Shown here: one piece after another, positions 50,007 to 58,322 of the stretch | How positions within the stretch are numbered: position 1 is the stretch's first letter | Layout: each line of letters starts with the position of its first letter | Program-made: the position numbers and the translations under genes | Notes under the pieces: generated by a model | The model's database searches: none | Told to the model about the DNA's origin: nothing | Seen by the model: only the letters and a program-made list of their open reading frames with translations | Assembly: GCF_029854215.1 (NCBI RefSeq) | Contig: NZ_CP122961.1 | Location: 620,001 to 684,000, forward strand | Direction of reading: 5' to 3' | Length of the DNA: 64,000 bases | Source of the DNA: Halomonas alkaliantarctica | Lineage (GTDB): Bacteria; Pseudomonadota; Gammaproteobacteria; Pseudomonadales; Halomonadaceae

Positions 50007-51109
50007 GCAGAACCGGTTTCTACTGGCACGAACGCTGCTTTTGGCACGATCAAGGCGCGATTGGGGTATTCTCCGCGCCGGGCGAATTCCTGCAGCCCCA
50101 GGCCGCTTCGGAAAGCCCGGAGAGTAAACGGCGGCTGAAAAATATTCTCGAAGTTAGTGGGCTGATTGACGAGCTTCATGTGGTGAAACCATCCGCCGCG
50201 TCGCTCGATGATCTGCTGTGTTTTCACACCCCGCGCTATTTAGACGAACTGCAGGCGGGGGATCAAGCCCGCGGCGGCAATGGAGGCGACTGCGCCCCCT
50301 ACATGCCCGGCAGTTGGGCGGCGGCCACGCAATCCGCCGGTTTAGCTATTGCCGCCGTGGAAGCCGTAGCGTTGGGCGAAGTGGGCAACGCCTACGCCCT
50401 ATGCCGCCCGCCCGGGCATCATGCCGAAGCCGATCAAGGCCGTGGGTTCTGTCTGCTGGGCAATATCCCCGTGGCGGTGATGCGCGCCCGGGCCTTGGGG
50501 CAGGTTAGCCGCGTAGCGATACTTGATTGGGATGTTCACCACGGCAACGGTCAGCAGGCGGCGTTTGATAACGAGCCTGAAGTCTTTACGGTTTCTATCC
50601 ATCAGGCGGCCAACTACCCGCTGGAAACCGGCAGCTTTGACGAGCAGGGCGAAGGCGCAGGCCTGGGTGCCAATCTCAACCTGCCGCTACCGCCAGGCTG
50701 CGGCCTGGGCGCCTACGCGTATGCCATGGAAAAACTGGTGTTGCCCGCACTGGAAGCCTTTAACCCCGAGCTCATCGTGGTGGCTTGCGGTTACGACGCC
50801 TGCGCCAAAGATCCCTTAGGCAAGATGTTGCTCAACAGCCAGGCCTTCGCCACCATGACCGCCCAGCTAAAAACGCTGGCCGAGCGCTGCTGCGATGGCA
50901 AGCTGGTGTTTGTACACGAAGGCGGTTATTCAGAGGGCTACGTGCCGCTCTGCGGTCACGCAGTGATCCAGACTTTGGCAGATAGTCAGATTGTCGTGCC
51001 TGACCCGCAAAACGATGAAATTGCCGCTTGGGGCTATCAGGCCCTGCAACCGCACCAGCAGTCATTGATAGACGACTGGTGCCAACAGTGGGAGCAACGC
51101 AAACAATGA
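50003..51109 (+). CDS. Histone-deacetylase-like amidohydrolase 2
   Basis: 368 residues. HDAC fold of the class II-like bacterial group (HDAH type): SPESKRRLKNILEVSGLID near the start, RPPGHHAEAD, ILDWDVHHGNGQQ, CGYDACAKDPLG and VHEGGY. The Zn ligands, His pair and Tyr are intact. It is clearly a different subfamily from the enzymes at 48975 and 60799, with longer ends and different loops. Overlaps of 4 bp with both neighbouring genes show it belongs to the operon. Confidence 0.88.
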   Translation: MSRTGFYWHERCFWHDQGAIGVFSAPGEFLQPQAASESPESKRRLKNILEVSGLIDELHVVKPSAASLDDLLCFHTPRYLDELQAGDQARGGNGGDCAPYMPGSWAAATQSAGLAIAAVEAVALGEVGNAYALCRPPGHHAEADQGRGFCLLGNIPVAVMRARALGQVSRVAILDWDVHHGNGQQAAFDNEPEVFTVSIHQAANYPLETGSFDEQGEGAGLGANLNLPLPPGCGLGAYAYAMEKLVLPALEAFNPELIVVACGYDACAKDPLGKMLLNSQAFATMTAQLKTLAERCCDGKLVFVHEGGYSEGYVPLCGHAVIQTLADSQIVVPDPQNDEIAAWGYQALQPHQQSLIDDWCQQWEQRKQ

Positions 51110-52059
51110 CACCGCTTTATGACCGCGATGGCTGGATTTGGCACGACGGTGAATGGCTGGAGTGGCGCGAGGCCAAGGTGCATGTCTTCACCCATACGCT
51201 TCACTATGGCATGGGCTGTTTTGAGGGCGTGCGCGCTTATGCAGGCCCCAGCGGCACGCATCTATTCCGTACTGCCGAGCACACCCGCCGCTTGGCAGAA
51301 AGTGCTCACTCGCTGGATATGCCGCTGCCGTTTAGTGAAGCGGAGCTGATCGATGCCCAGCGCGAGTGCTTGACCAAAAACAACCTGAGCAATGCCTACC
51401 TGAAACCTACCGTGTTTTTTGGGGCAGAAGGTTTAGGGCTACGCGCCCAGGGGCTGACTACCCATGTGATGGTCGCTGCCTGGGATTTAGGTCCCTACAT
51501 TTCCCCCCAGGCCGCGACCCATGGCTTGCGCGCACTGACCTCTTCCTGGGCGCGCCACCACGTCAATATCAGCCTGTGTCGGGCAAAAACCAACGGCCAC
51601 TACGTCAACTCGATATTGGCACTGAATACAGCGATCAAGGCCGGGTTTGATGAAACCATCATGCTCGACCCGGAAGGCTATGTAGCCGAGGCCTCCGCGG
51701 CGAACGTCTTCTTGCTGCGCGATGGCGTGCTGCATACCCCGGAAGTGACGTCGTGTTTGCAAGGCATCACCCGGGATAGCGTGATTCAGCTGGCGCAAAA
51801 GGTGCTGGGTATTGAAGTGCGGGAGCGGCGTATTACCCGCGACGAGCTCTACACCGCCGACGAGGCATTTTTAACCGGCACCGCCGCCGAAATACTCCCG
51901 CTTCGCGAGCTGGATGGCCGTCGTATTGGCGGTCGCGCGGGCGCACCGCCCGTTAACGAACCCATCAGCCCCGACAGCGTCACTGCTCAACTGCAGGGCT
52001 TATATCGTCAGGCGGTGCGCGGTGAGCTAGATGATTTTAGGCATTGGTTAACGCCTTAG
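51106..52059 (+). CDS. Class IV (branched-chain-type) aminotransferase
   Basis: 317 residues from the ATG at 51106 that overlaps the preceding stop by 4 bp. PLP fold type IV: HTLHYGMGCFEGVRAY, CRAKTNGHYVNSILALN with the PLP Lys, and AEASAANVFLL. It resembles IlvE, but as the last gene of a catabolic operon with deacetylases, a special amino acid substrate is more likely than housekeeping leucine/valine synthesis (inference). It is followed by the structured repeat at 52090. Confidence 0.87.
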   Translation: MTPLYDRDGWIWHDGEWLEWREAKVHVFTHTLHYGMGCFEGVRAYAGPSGTHLFRTAEHTRRLAESAHSLDMPLPFSEAELIDAQRECLTKNNLSNAYLKPTVFFGAEGLGLRAQGLTTHVMVAAWDLGPYISPQAATHGLRALTSSWARHHVNISLCRAKTNGHYVNSILALNTAIKAGFDETIMLDPEGYVAEASAANVFLLRDGVLHTPEVTSCLQGITRDSVIQLAQKVLGIEVRERRITRDELYTADEAFLTGTAAEILPLRELDGRRIGGRAGAPPVNEPISPDSVTAQLQGLYRQAVRGELDDFRHWLTP

Positions 52060-52089
52060 GAGTATTCTGGCGGGTAATCAGCATGTAGC

Positions 52090-52190
52090 GGTGCGAGGGC
52101 AGGTTTCCGCGAGGGCGCTGTGAACCCGTCCATGGGCGCTACTTTTGTCATCCATGACAAAAGACCCTCGCTCCAACCTGCCCTCGCACC
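52090..52190. repeat. 101-bp nested inverted-repeat element
   Basis: Outer arms GGTGCGAGGGCAGGTT (52090-52105) and AACCTGCCCTCGCACC (52175-52190) are perfect complements. A symmetric TCC/TCC bulge leads to a second stem, GCGAGGG (52109-52115) with CCCTCGC (52165-52171). Inside are two side hairpins: one around CCC-GTCCAT-GGG (52125-52136) and CTTTTGTCAT-CC-ATGACAAAAG (52142-52163). The RNA or single strand would fold into a branched cloverleaf. It lies between two convergent operons. It looks like a REP/MITE-type dispersed element and could also end transcription from both sides. Confidence 0.85.
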
Positions 52191-52214
52191 TACTGAGCAG
52201 ATTTACCCATTGAA

Positions 52215-53339
52215 TCAGGCGTTTTCTTTAATCGCCTGTTCGAGAGCCGCCAATCTTCCCGGTTCCAGTGCGGCTTGTACCGCCGTGATGCGTATTACAT
52301 TGGCAAGCTCTGGGTGTGTCAGGCGCGTGACTAATACACCTTCGTCGAGCAGTTGCTGATGGACCTCAGCGGCGAGTTCGGCGCTGGGCAGGCGAATGCC
52401 GATAAAGTTGGTGGCGCTGGGGAGCACGTCGGCACCCAGGGCGCGAAAGTGCTCTGCCAACTGCTCACGGCGGGCTTTTACATCGGTAACGTGTTGGTGA
52501 ACCTCGTCAGGGTGGTCGAGCACCACTTCCGCAGCGGCCAGGGTCAATGACGATACCGCGTAGTGAATACGCACCTTCATCATCATCGCCAGCACGTCAG
52601 GGTCGGCGATAGCGTAGCCAATGCGCAGACCCGCCAGGCCGTGGGCTTTGGAGAGCGTGCGCAGGCGAATTACGCCCGGTATTGCTTTGCCAGCGAACTC
52701 GCTGTTGGCATCATCGCGGAAGTCCCCATAGGCTTCGTCCAGCAGCAGCCAGCAGGTATCGGGCAGCGCCTCGCGCAGTTTGAGAATGGCGCTGTCGCTA
52801 TGTAAGTGGCCGCTGGGGTTGTCGGGGTTGGCCAGATACACTAGCCGCGCATTTTCCTGATGCGCCGTTGACGCCAAGGCTTCCAGGTCGGGGGCTAACA
52901 CGCCAGGCGCCTCAAAATAGCTGGGTTCGATCAGGCGGCATCCCTGGCCTTTGGCAAAATAGCCCAAGGTGGGGTAGGTGCCTGCGGTGCTCACTACGGT
53001 TTCCCCCGGTTCGCAGGTGGTGCGCAGGGCCAGGGCGATTAAGCTATCGGCACCGGCATCTACCAGCAGCGTTTCCAGCGGAATACCTTGCTGTGCGCTC
53101 AAGCGCTGGCGCACCCCCAGCGCTTCGGCATCACCGTAGCAGTAAACATGTTCAGCCAGAGCATCGCCAAAATGTTCGCGCAGGGCGCGGTGGGGCATAT
53201 CCAAGCCTTCATTAGAGCCCAGTCGATAGGGGATCTTCTTTCCAATGCGACGCTCTAAAACTTTGATACCTGGGAAGGGGTTATGCGGGCCTTCGCCAGT
53301 TAAGTGTTTGGGATAACGGGGCGTACTTTGGCTAGGCAT
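52215..53339 (-). CDS. HisC-like PLP aminotransferase
   Basis: 374 residues, fold type I class II aminotransferase. Landmarks: YRLGSNEGLDMPH near the N-terminus, LANPDNPSGH, LLLDEAYGDF, and RTLSKAHGLAGLRIGYA with the PLP Lys. The family name is histidinol-phosphate aminotransferase, but it lies at the end of a transport and oxidation cluster with no other his gene, so an unrelated amino acid substrate is probable (inference). It follows the FAD-linked gene by 32 bp. Confidence 0.87.
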   Translation of the reverse strand: MPSQSTPRYPKHLTGEGPHNPFPGIKVLERRIGKKIPYRLGSNEGLDMPHRALREHFGDALAEHVYCYGDAEALGVRQRLSAQQGIPLETLLVDAGADSLIALALRTTCEPGETVVSTAGTYPTLGYFAKGQGCRLIEPSYFEAPGVLAPDLEALASTAHQENARLVYLANPDNPSGHLHSDSAILKLREALPDTCWLLLDEAYGDFRDDANSEFAGKAIPGVIRLRTLSKAHGLAGLRIGYAIADPDVLAMMMKVRIHYAVSSLTLAAAEVVLDHPDEVHQHVTDVKARREQLAEHFRALGADVLPSATNFIGIRLPSAELAAEVHQQLLDEGVLVTRLTHPELANVIRITAVQAALEPGRLAALEQAIKENA

Positions 53340-53371
53340 GGTAAGTCCTAAAAACAGTGTTAATGAGTAAC

Positions 53372-54763
53372 TTAAAACGTTTCTTGAAGCACTTTGCTGC
53401 GATTCAATAGATTGAGCGGGTCTAGGGCCAGCTTGAGGGTGCGCATCAGCTCTATTTCGGCGCTGGAGCGGCAGGTGCTCAGCCAGGGCCGCTTCTCAAG
53501 GCCAATGCCGTGTTCGGCGGAGACCGAACCGCCGAGTGCCGCCAGCGGCTGATAGACCATGGCTTCCACGTCACGGCGCACCTCGACATCGGCGCTCCCC
53601 ACGCTAACGGAAATATGCAGATTGCCATCGCCCAGATGGCCAAACACTACCAGACGCGCCTCTGGCCAGCGCTGGGTTAGGTGCGCTTCCAGGGCATCGG
53701 TATAGCGCTGCATATCGGCAATCGGCAGGCTGACATCAAAAGTGAACAGCGGTGCCAAGCCTTTGATTAACCCTTCGATATCTTCACGAATCGCCCACAG
53801 CCCATCGCGCTGGGTAGTCGACTGCGCAATCACCGCATCCACGATCAGCTCGCTCTCTAACGCGCTTTCTAACGCCTCGCTGAACTGAGTAGCATTGCGC
53901 TCGGCGTCGCTGCCCAGAGAATCAATGATCACATAAAACGGGTGCTCGGTGGCCATCGGCGGGATGTGGCGGCCGAGGGTTTCAGTGAGCAGCCGGTAGT
54001 GGTTTTGCCACATCACTTCAAACGCACCCAGGCTGCCGCCGAGGGCTTTACCCATATGGCTGAGCAGCCCAGTGAGCGCCTCAAACGAAGGGCAGGCCAC
54101 CATCGCCGTTTGTTCGCTGGGGGTGGGTGGCTGCAAGCGCAGTACCGCGCGGGTCACAATCCCCAACGTGCCTTCGCTGCCGATAAACAGCTGCTTTAAA
54201 TCGAAACCTGCGTTGTTTTTGAGCATACGGTTCATGGAGCTGACCACCCGGCCGTCGGCCATGACGGCTTCCAGGCCGAGCACCTGCTGGCGCATCATAC
54301 CGTAGCGGATCACCCGCACGCCGCCGGCGTTGGTGGCGATATTGCCGCCAATGGTGCAACTGCCCCGAGCACCCAGGTCGAGCGGGAACTGTAGGCCAAC
54401 CTCTTTCGCGGCTTCCTGCACCCGCTGCAGCGGCGCCCCCGCCTGCACGGTGAGGGTGCCGCCGACTTGATCTATTTCTTCGATCGCGGTTAGCCGTTCC
54501 AGGGAAATCACCAGCTCATCCGGACTAGCTTCTGCACCGTGCACCAACCCGGTTAATCCGCCGTGGGTGACCACCGGCTGCTGCACGGCGTAGCAAGCCT
54601 GCATCACAGCGGCGACCTGATCAGTATCCGCTGGGCGAACGATCGCTCCAGCTTGGCAGGGCGCGCCGGTCATCCAATCCACGCGGCGGCTGCGCACATC
54701 GTCACCGGTCAATACATTGGGTGGGCCCACAATAGCGCGCAGTGCCTCCAGGGTTATTTGCAT
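53372..54763 (-). CDS. FAD-linked oxidase, GlcD/D-2-hydroxyacid dehydrogenase type
   Basis: 463 residues. FAD_binding_4 domain (QPVVTHGGLTGLVHGAEAS, ARGSCTIGGNIATNAGG, GMMRQQVLGLEAVMADG) followed by the FAD-oxidase C domain ending SVSAEHGIGLEKRPWL. Members oxidise glycolate, D-lactate or D-2-hydroxyglutarate and pass electrons to the respiratory chain. Located between ABC transporter and aminotransferase genes; it may process the 2-oxo/2-hydroxy acid partner of the transamination (inference). Confidence 0.88.
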   Translation of the reverse strand: MQITLEALRAIVGPPNVLTGDDVRSRRVDWMTGAPCQAGAIVRPADTDQVAAVMQACYAVQQPVVTHGGLTGLVHGAEASPDELVISLERLTAIEEIDQVGGTLTVQAGAPLQRVQEAAKEVGLQFPLDLGARGSCTIGGNIATNAGGVRVIRYGMMRQQVLGLEAVMADGRVVSSMNRMLKNNAGFDLKQLFIGSEGTLGIVTRAVLRLQPPTPSEQTAMVACPSFEALTGLLSHMGKALGGSLGAFEVMWQNHYRLLTETLGRHIPPMATEHPFYVIIDSLGSDAERNATQFSEALESALESELIVDAVIAQSTTQRDGLWAIREDIEGLIKGLAPLFTFDVSLPIADMQRYTDALEAHLTQRWPEARLVVFGHLGDGNLHISVSVGSADVEVRRDVEAMVYQPLAALGGSVSAEHGIGLEKRPWLSTCRSSAEIELMRTLKLALDPLNLLNRSKVLQETF

Positions 54764-54798
54764 GTGTTTTCCTTAGCCTATCTTGTCCATTCGGTAAA

Positions 54799-56439
54799 TC
54801 ACGCTGTCGCTGCCACGGGCGCTTCGCGGCCGGGAATCGCCTTGAGCAGGTCCTGGGTATACGTCTCTTTTGGAGCGAGGAAAATTTGCTCGGCGCTGCC
54901 TTGTTCGACAATGCGGCCATGCTGCATCACCACGATGCGGTCACAAATATGCGCGGCGACACGCAGGTCGTGGGTGATGAACAGCAGCGAAAGCGACAGC
55001 CGCTGTTTTAGCTCCTCCAGTAGTTCCAGTACCTGGGCCTGAATCGACACATCCAACGCTGAAACAGCTTCATCTGCAACGATCAGCTCGGGGTTGAGCG
55101 CCAGCGCCCGGGCAATGCCGATACGCTGACGCTGGCCGCCGGAAAATTCGTGGGGGAAACGCTCCACGGCGCTGGCGCCCAAGCCCACCATATCCAGCAG
55201 CTCACCTGCCTGTTTAAGCGCCGCTGCTTTGGGCGTGCCGTTGGCAATTGGCCCCTGGGCTATCGCCATGCCCACTTTGGTGCGTGGGTTGAGCGAGGCG
55301 TAAGGGTCCTGGAATATCATCTGCACCCGGTGGCGTTCCCGGCGTAGCGCATCGCCTTTTAGCTGGGAAAGATTCACCCCATCCAGCAGCAGCTCGCCGC
55401 TGTCCGGGTGCTCCAAGCGCACCACGCAGCGTCCGAGGGTGGACTTGCCCGAGCCGGATTCGCCTACGATGCCCACGGTTTCTCCACGCGCCAGGGTGAG
55501 CGAAACATCGTTAAGCGCATGCACTTCGCGAGCAGGTTTGAGCCAGCCGCCCCGAGAGCGAAAGACCTTATTGAGCTGCTTGATTTCCAACAGCGGGGCG
55601 ACTTGGCTGGTCTCCCTGTGGGGCGGCACCGCATTACTGGGAATCGCGGCAATCAGCGCTTGGGTATAGGCGTCTTGCGGGTTCTCAAGCACCGGCTTGG
55701 CGTCACCCAGCTCGACGATCTTGCCGTGGCGCATGACGCAGACGCGGGTGGCAATTTCGGCTACCACGCCAAAGTCGTGGGTGATAAACATCACCGACAT
55801 GCCGCGCCGCTGCTGAAGGTCCCGAATAAGCTCCAGAATCTGCGCCTGTGTCGTTACATCCAGCGCCGTAGTGGGCTCGTCGGCAATCAACAAAATGGGC
55901 TCTAACGCTAGCGCCATGGCGATCATGACCCGCTGGCGCTGGCCACCGGAAAGCTCAAACGGATAGGCGCGAATGGCCTTTTCAGGCTGGGGAATGCCCA
56001 CTTCGATCAGCAGTTCCAGGGCGCGGGCCTGGCGCTCTTTGGCGTTGAACTGGCCGTGGGCCTCGAACACCTCGGCAATTTGCGCGCCTACCCGCATCAG
56101 CGGATTGAGGGCGGTCATCGGCTCCTGAAAGATCATGCCAATTTTTAGCCCGCGCAGGGCGCGGTGCTGTTTTTCCGACAGGGCAAGTAGATCCTGCCCT
56201 TCAAAGAGTATCTCGCCATGGGTGGCGTTCACGCCCTTGGGCAGCAGCCCCATCACGGCGTTGGCGGCCATCGATTTGCCGGAACCGGACTCGCCCACCA
56301 CGCACATGATCTCCCCGCGCTTAACCTCGTAGCTAACGTCCTCCACCGCCAGGGCGCGATCCGCCCCTTTAGGAAGCGCAATGTTCAGGTCGCGAATGCT
56401 GAGGACGGTGTCAGCCGATTGATTCTCTGTAATAGGCAT
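54799..56439 (-). CDS. Dipeptide-type ABC transporter, fused double ATPase
   Basis: 546 residues with two ABC nucleotide-binding domains in one chain. Walker A motifs [12 protein letters not shown] (about 52-63) and [12 protein letters not shown] (about 327-338); signature motifs [13 protein letters not shown] and [16 protein letters not shown]-terminal oligopeptide-transporter extensions after each. Equivalent to DppD plus DppF fused, as in GsiA or YejF. It energises the two permeases encoded just upstream. Confidence 0.93.
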   Translation of the reverse strand: MPITENQSADTVLSIRDLNIALPKGADRALAVEDVSYEVKRGEIMCVVGESGSGKSMAANAVMGLLPKGVNATHGEILFEGQDLLALSEKQHRALRGLKIGMIFQEPMTALNPLMRVGAQIAEVFEAHGQFNAKERQARALELLIEVGIPQPEKAIRAYPFELSGGQRQRVMIAMALALEPILLIADEPTTALDVTTQAQILELIRDLQQRRGMSVMFITHDFGVVAEIATRVCVMRHGKIVELGDAKPVLENPQDAYTQALIAAIPSNAVPPHRETSQVAPLLEIKQLNKVFRSRGGWLKPAREVHALNDVSLTLARGETVGIVGESGSGKSTLGRCVVRLEHPDSGELLLDGVNLSQLKGDALRRERHRVQMIFQDPYASLNPRTKVGMAIAQGPIANGTPKAAALKQAGELLDMVGLGASAVERFPHEFSGGQRQRIGIARALALNPELIVADEAVSALDVSIQAQVLELLEELKQRLSLSLLFITHDLRVAAHICDRIVVMQHGRIVEQGSAEQIFLAPKETYTQDLLKAIPGREAPVAATA

Positions 56440-56448
56440 ATAAAGTCC

Positions 56449-57282
56449 TTAGCGCTCACGGGATAGTTTGGGGTTCAAGGCATCGTCTAGCCCTTCACCC
56501 ACCAGGTTTAACGCCAGTACGGTGAGCAGAATCGCCACGCCAGGGAAGAAGCTTAGCCACCACGCCTGGCGAATCACCGTGCGCGCTGCGCCGATCATAT
56601 AGCCCCAGGACATCACGTTAGGATCGCCCAAACCCAGAAACGACAGCGCCGATTCCAGCAAAATCGCGGTGGCGACCATCAGCGAGGCCAGTACGATAAT
56701 CGGCGACAGCGTATTGGGCAGAATCTGACGCAGAATGATCGTGGTGTTGGACTGGCCGACCAGACGCGCCGCTTCCACATATTCACGGTTGCGCAGCGAC
56801 ATAAATTCGGCGCGCACTAAACGGGCTACCGGCGGCCAACTGACAATCGCAATCGCCAGTACAATCGAAGTGATACTGGGCTGCATAATCGCCACCAGCA
56901 CGATCGCCAGGGCAAAATTGGGGATGGTCTGGAAGAACTCGGTAAAGCGCATCAGTACGTCATCAATGATGCCGCCGTAGTAGCCTGCAATCGCCCCCAA
57001 GGGAACGCCAATCAGCAGGGCCACGCTGGTGGAGACCAGCCCGATCAACAGCGATACCCAGGCGCCGTGCATCAAGCCGGATGCCACGTTGCGGCCCATG
57101 GTGTCGGTGCCCAGGGGGAAGCCATCCTGGGAGAGCGGTGGCAAAAACGGCCGCTGAACCATGCGCCAGGGCGACTCAGGAAATAGCAGTGGGGCCAGTA
57201 TCGCCATGGCGATAATCACCAGCAGGATGATCAGGCCGACGAGGGCACCACGGTTTTGCGCGAAGCGTGCGAAAAAGCTCAT
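56449..57282 (-). CDS. Dipeptide-type ABC transporter permease (DppC class)
   Basis: 277 residues with about six transmembrane helices. FPLGTDTMGRNVASGLMHGAWVSL at about residues 54-77 and the later EYVEAARLVGQSNTTIILRQILPN (EAA loop contacting the ATPase) are typical. It overlaps the DppB-class gene by 4 bp and leads into the ATPase gene 9 bp later. Confidence 0.92.
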   Translation of the reverse strand: MSFFARFAQNRGALVGLIILLVIIAMAILAPLLFPESPWRMVQRPFLPPLSQDGFPLGTDTMGRNVASGLMHGAWVSLLIGLVSTSVALLIGVPLGAIAGYYGGIIDDVLMRFTEFFQTIPNFALAIVLVAIMQPSITSIVLAIAIVSWPPVARLVRAEFMSLRNREYVEAARLVGQSNTTIILRQILPNTLSPIIVLASLMVATAILLESALSFLGLGDPNVMSWGYMIGAARTVIRQAWWLSFFPGVAILLTVLALNLVGEGLDDALNPKLSRER

Positions 57283-58265
57283 GCGGCCCCCTTCTTGATA
57301 CGTGGATCAGCCAGACTGTAGACCAAATCGGTGATGATGTTGAAGACAATCACCAAGGCCGCCGAGAAGAAGAAAATACCCAGCAGCAGGTTGTAGTCAC
57401 GTTGCTCAAGGGCTTCAAACATCAAGCGGCCGATGCCCGGCCAGGCAAACACGGTTTCGGTCAGAATGGCCCCGCCGACCATCTGCCCCGCTTGCAGACC
57501 TGCCAGGGTAATAATTGGCAGTAGCGCGTTACGCAGCACATGACGACGCTGGATAATGCTGGGCTTCAAGCCTTTGGCGCGGGCGGTTTTGACGTAATCC
57601 TGCTGGGCGGCATCCAGCATTGAAGTACGCGTCATACGGGTGTAAATCGCCATAAAGAACAGCGCCAGCGTGGTTGCCGGGAGCACCAGGTGTTGGGCAA
57701 CATCGAGCATCAGCGCAAACCCGGTGTGATCGGCCCCGACGGTATAAAGCCCGTAGGCGGGCAGCCAGCCCAGGTAGACCGAGAACACCACCACCGACAT
57801 CAGCGCCACCCAGAACAGCGGGGTAGCGTAGAACACCAGTGCCAGCGCCATAATGATTGAGCCGGAAGGTTTTTTAACCCGGGCTGCGGCCATGGAACCC
57901 GCCACGATGCCCAGTACCAGCGAAAGCACAAAAGCGGTGCCGGTGAGCAGTAGAGTGGCTGGCAAGCGATCCATGATCAGATCAAACACTGGGACGCCCA
58001 GCCGGTAGGAGTAGCCAAAATCGAGCATGGCAATACCCGATACATAGCGCCACAGCTGCACGTACATTGGCTGATCAAGGCCGAATCGCTCGCGCAACTG
58101 GTTGAGGAACTCCTGATCGGCAGCGCCCGCTTGCCCAGCCAAAATAGCCGCCGGGTCGCCGGGGGCCATTTGAATCAGAAGAAAATTGAAAATAACGATC
58201 AAAAACAGAACGATAACGGCTTTAAAAAGCCGCATGGCAATTAACCGAGCGTAAACCATAGACAC
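57279..58265 (-). CDS. Dipeptide-type ABC transporter permease (DppB class)
   Basis: 328 residues. N-terminal helix (LFKAVIVLFLIVIFNFLLIQMAPGDP), DQEFLNQLRERFGLDQP, and EAA loop QQDYVKTARAKGLKPSIIQRRHVLRNAL are standard DppB features; about six transmembrane helices. It lies 57 bp after the binding-protein gene, with a strong hairpin in the gap. Confidence 0.92.
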   Translation of the reverse strand: MSMVYARLIAMRLFKAVIVLFLIVIFNFLLIQMAPGDPAAILAGQAGAADQEFLNQLRERFGLDQPMYVQLWRYVSGIAMLDFGYSYRLGVPVFDLIMDRLPATLLLTGTAFVLSLVLGIVAGSMAAARVKKPSGSIIMALALVFYATPLFWVALMSVVVFSVYLGWLPAYGLYTVGADHTGFALMLDVAQHLVLPATTLALFFMAIYTRMTRTSMLDAAQQDYVKTARAKGLKPSIIQRRHVLRNALLPIITLAGLQAGQMVGGAILTETVFAWPGIGRLMFEALEQRDYNLLLGIFFFSAALVIVFNIITDLVYSLADPRIKKGAA

Positions 58266-58285
58266 CTTCCTGATGTAGCTGAAAC

Positions 58286-58311
58286 ACCCAGGCGGTGTCG
58301 ACCGCCTGGGT
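58286..58311 (-). promoter_or_regulatory. Hairpin between binding-protein and permease genes
   Basis: ACCCAGGCGGT and ACCGCCTGGGT form a perfect 11-bp stem with a GTCG loop. On the minus strand it is followed by GTTTCAGC. A partial terminator or mRNA stabiliser that favours binding-protein expression is likely. Confidence 0.65.
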
Positions 58312-58322
58312 ATGGCTAAGCC

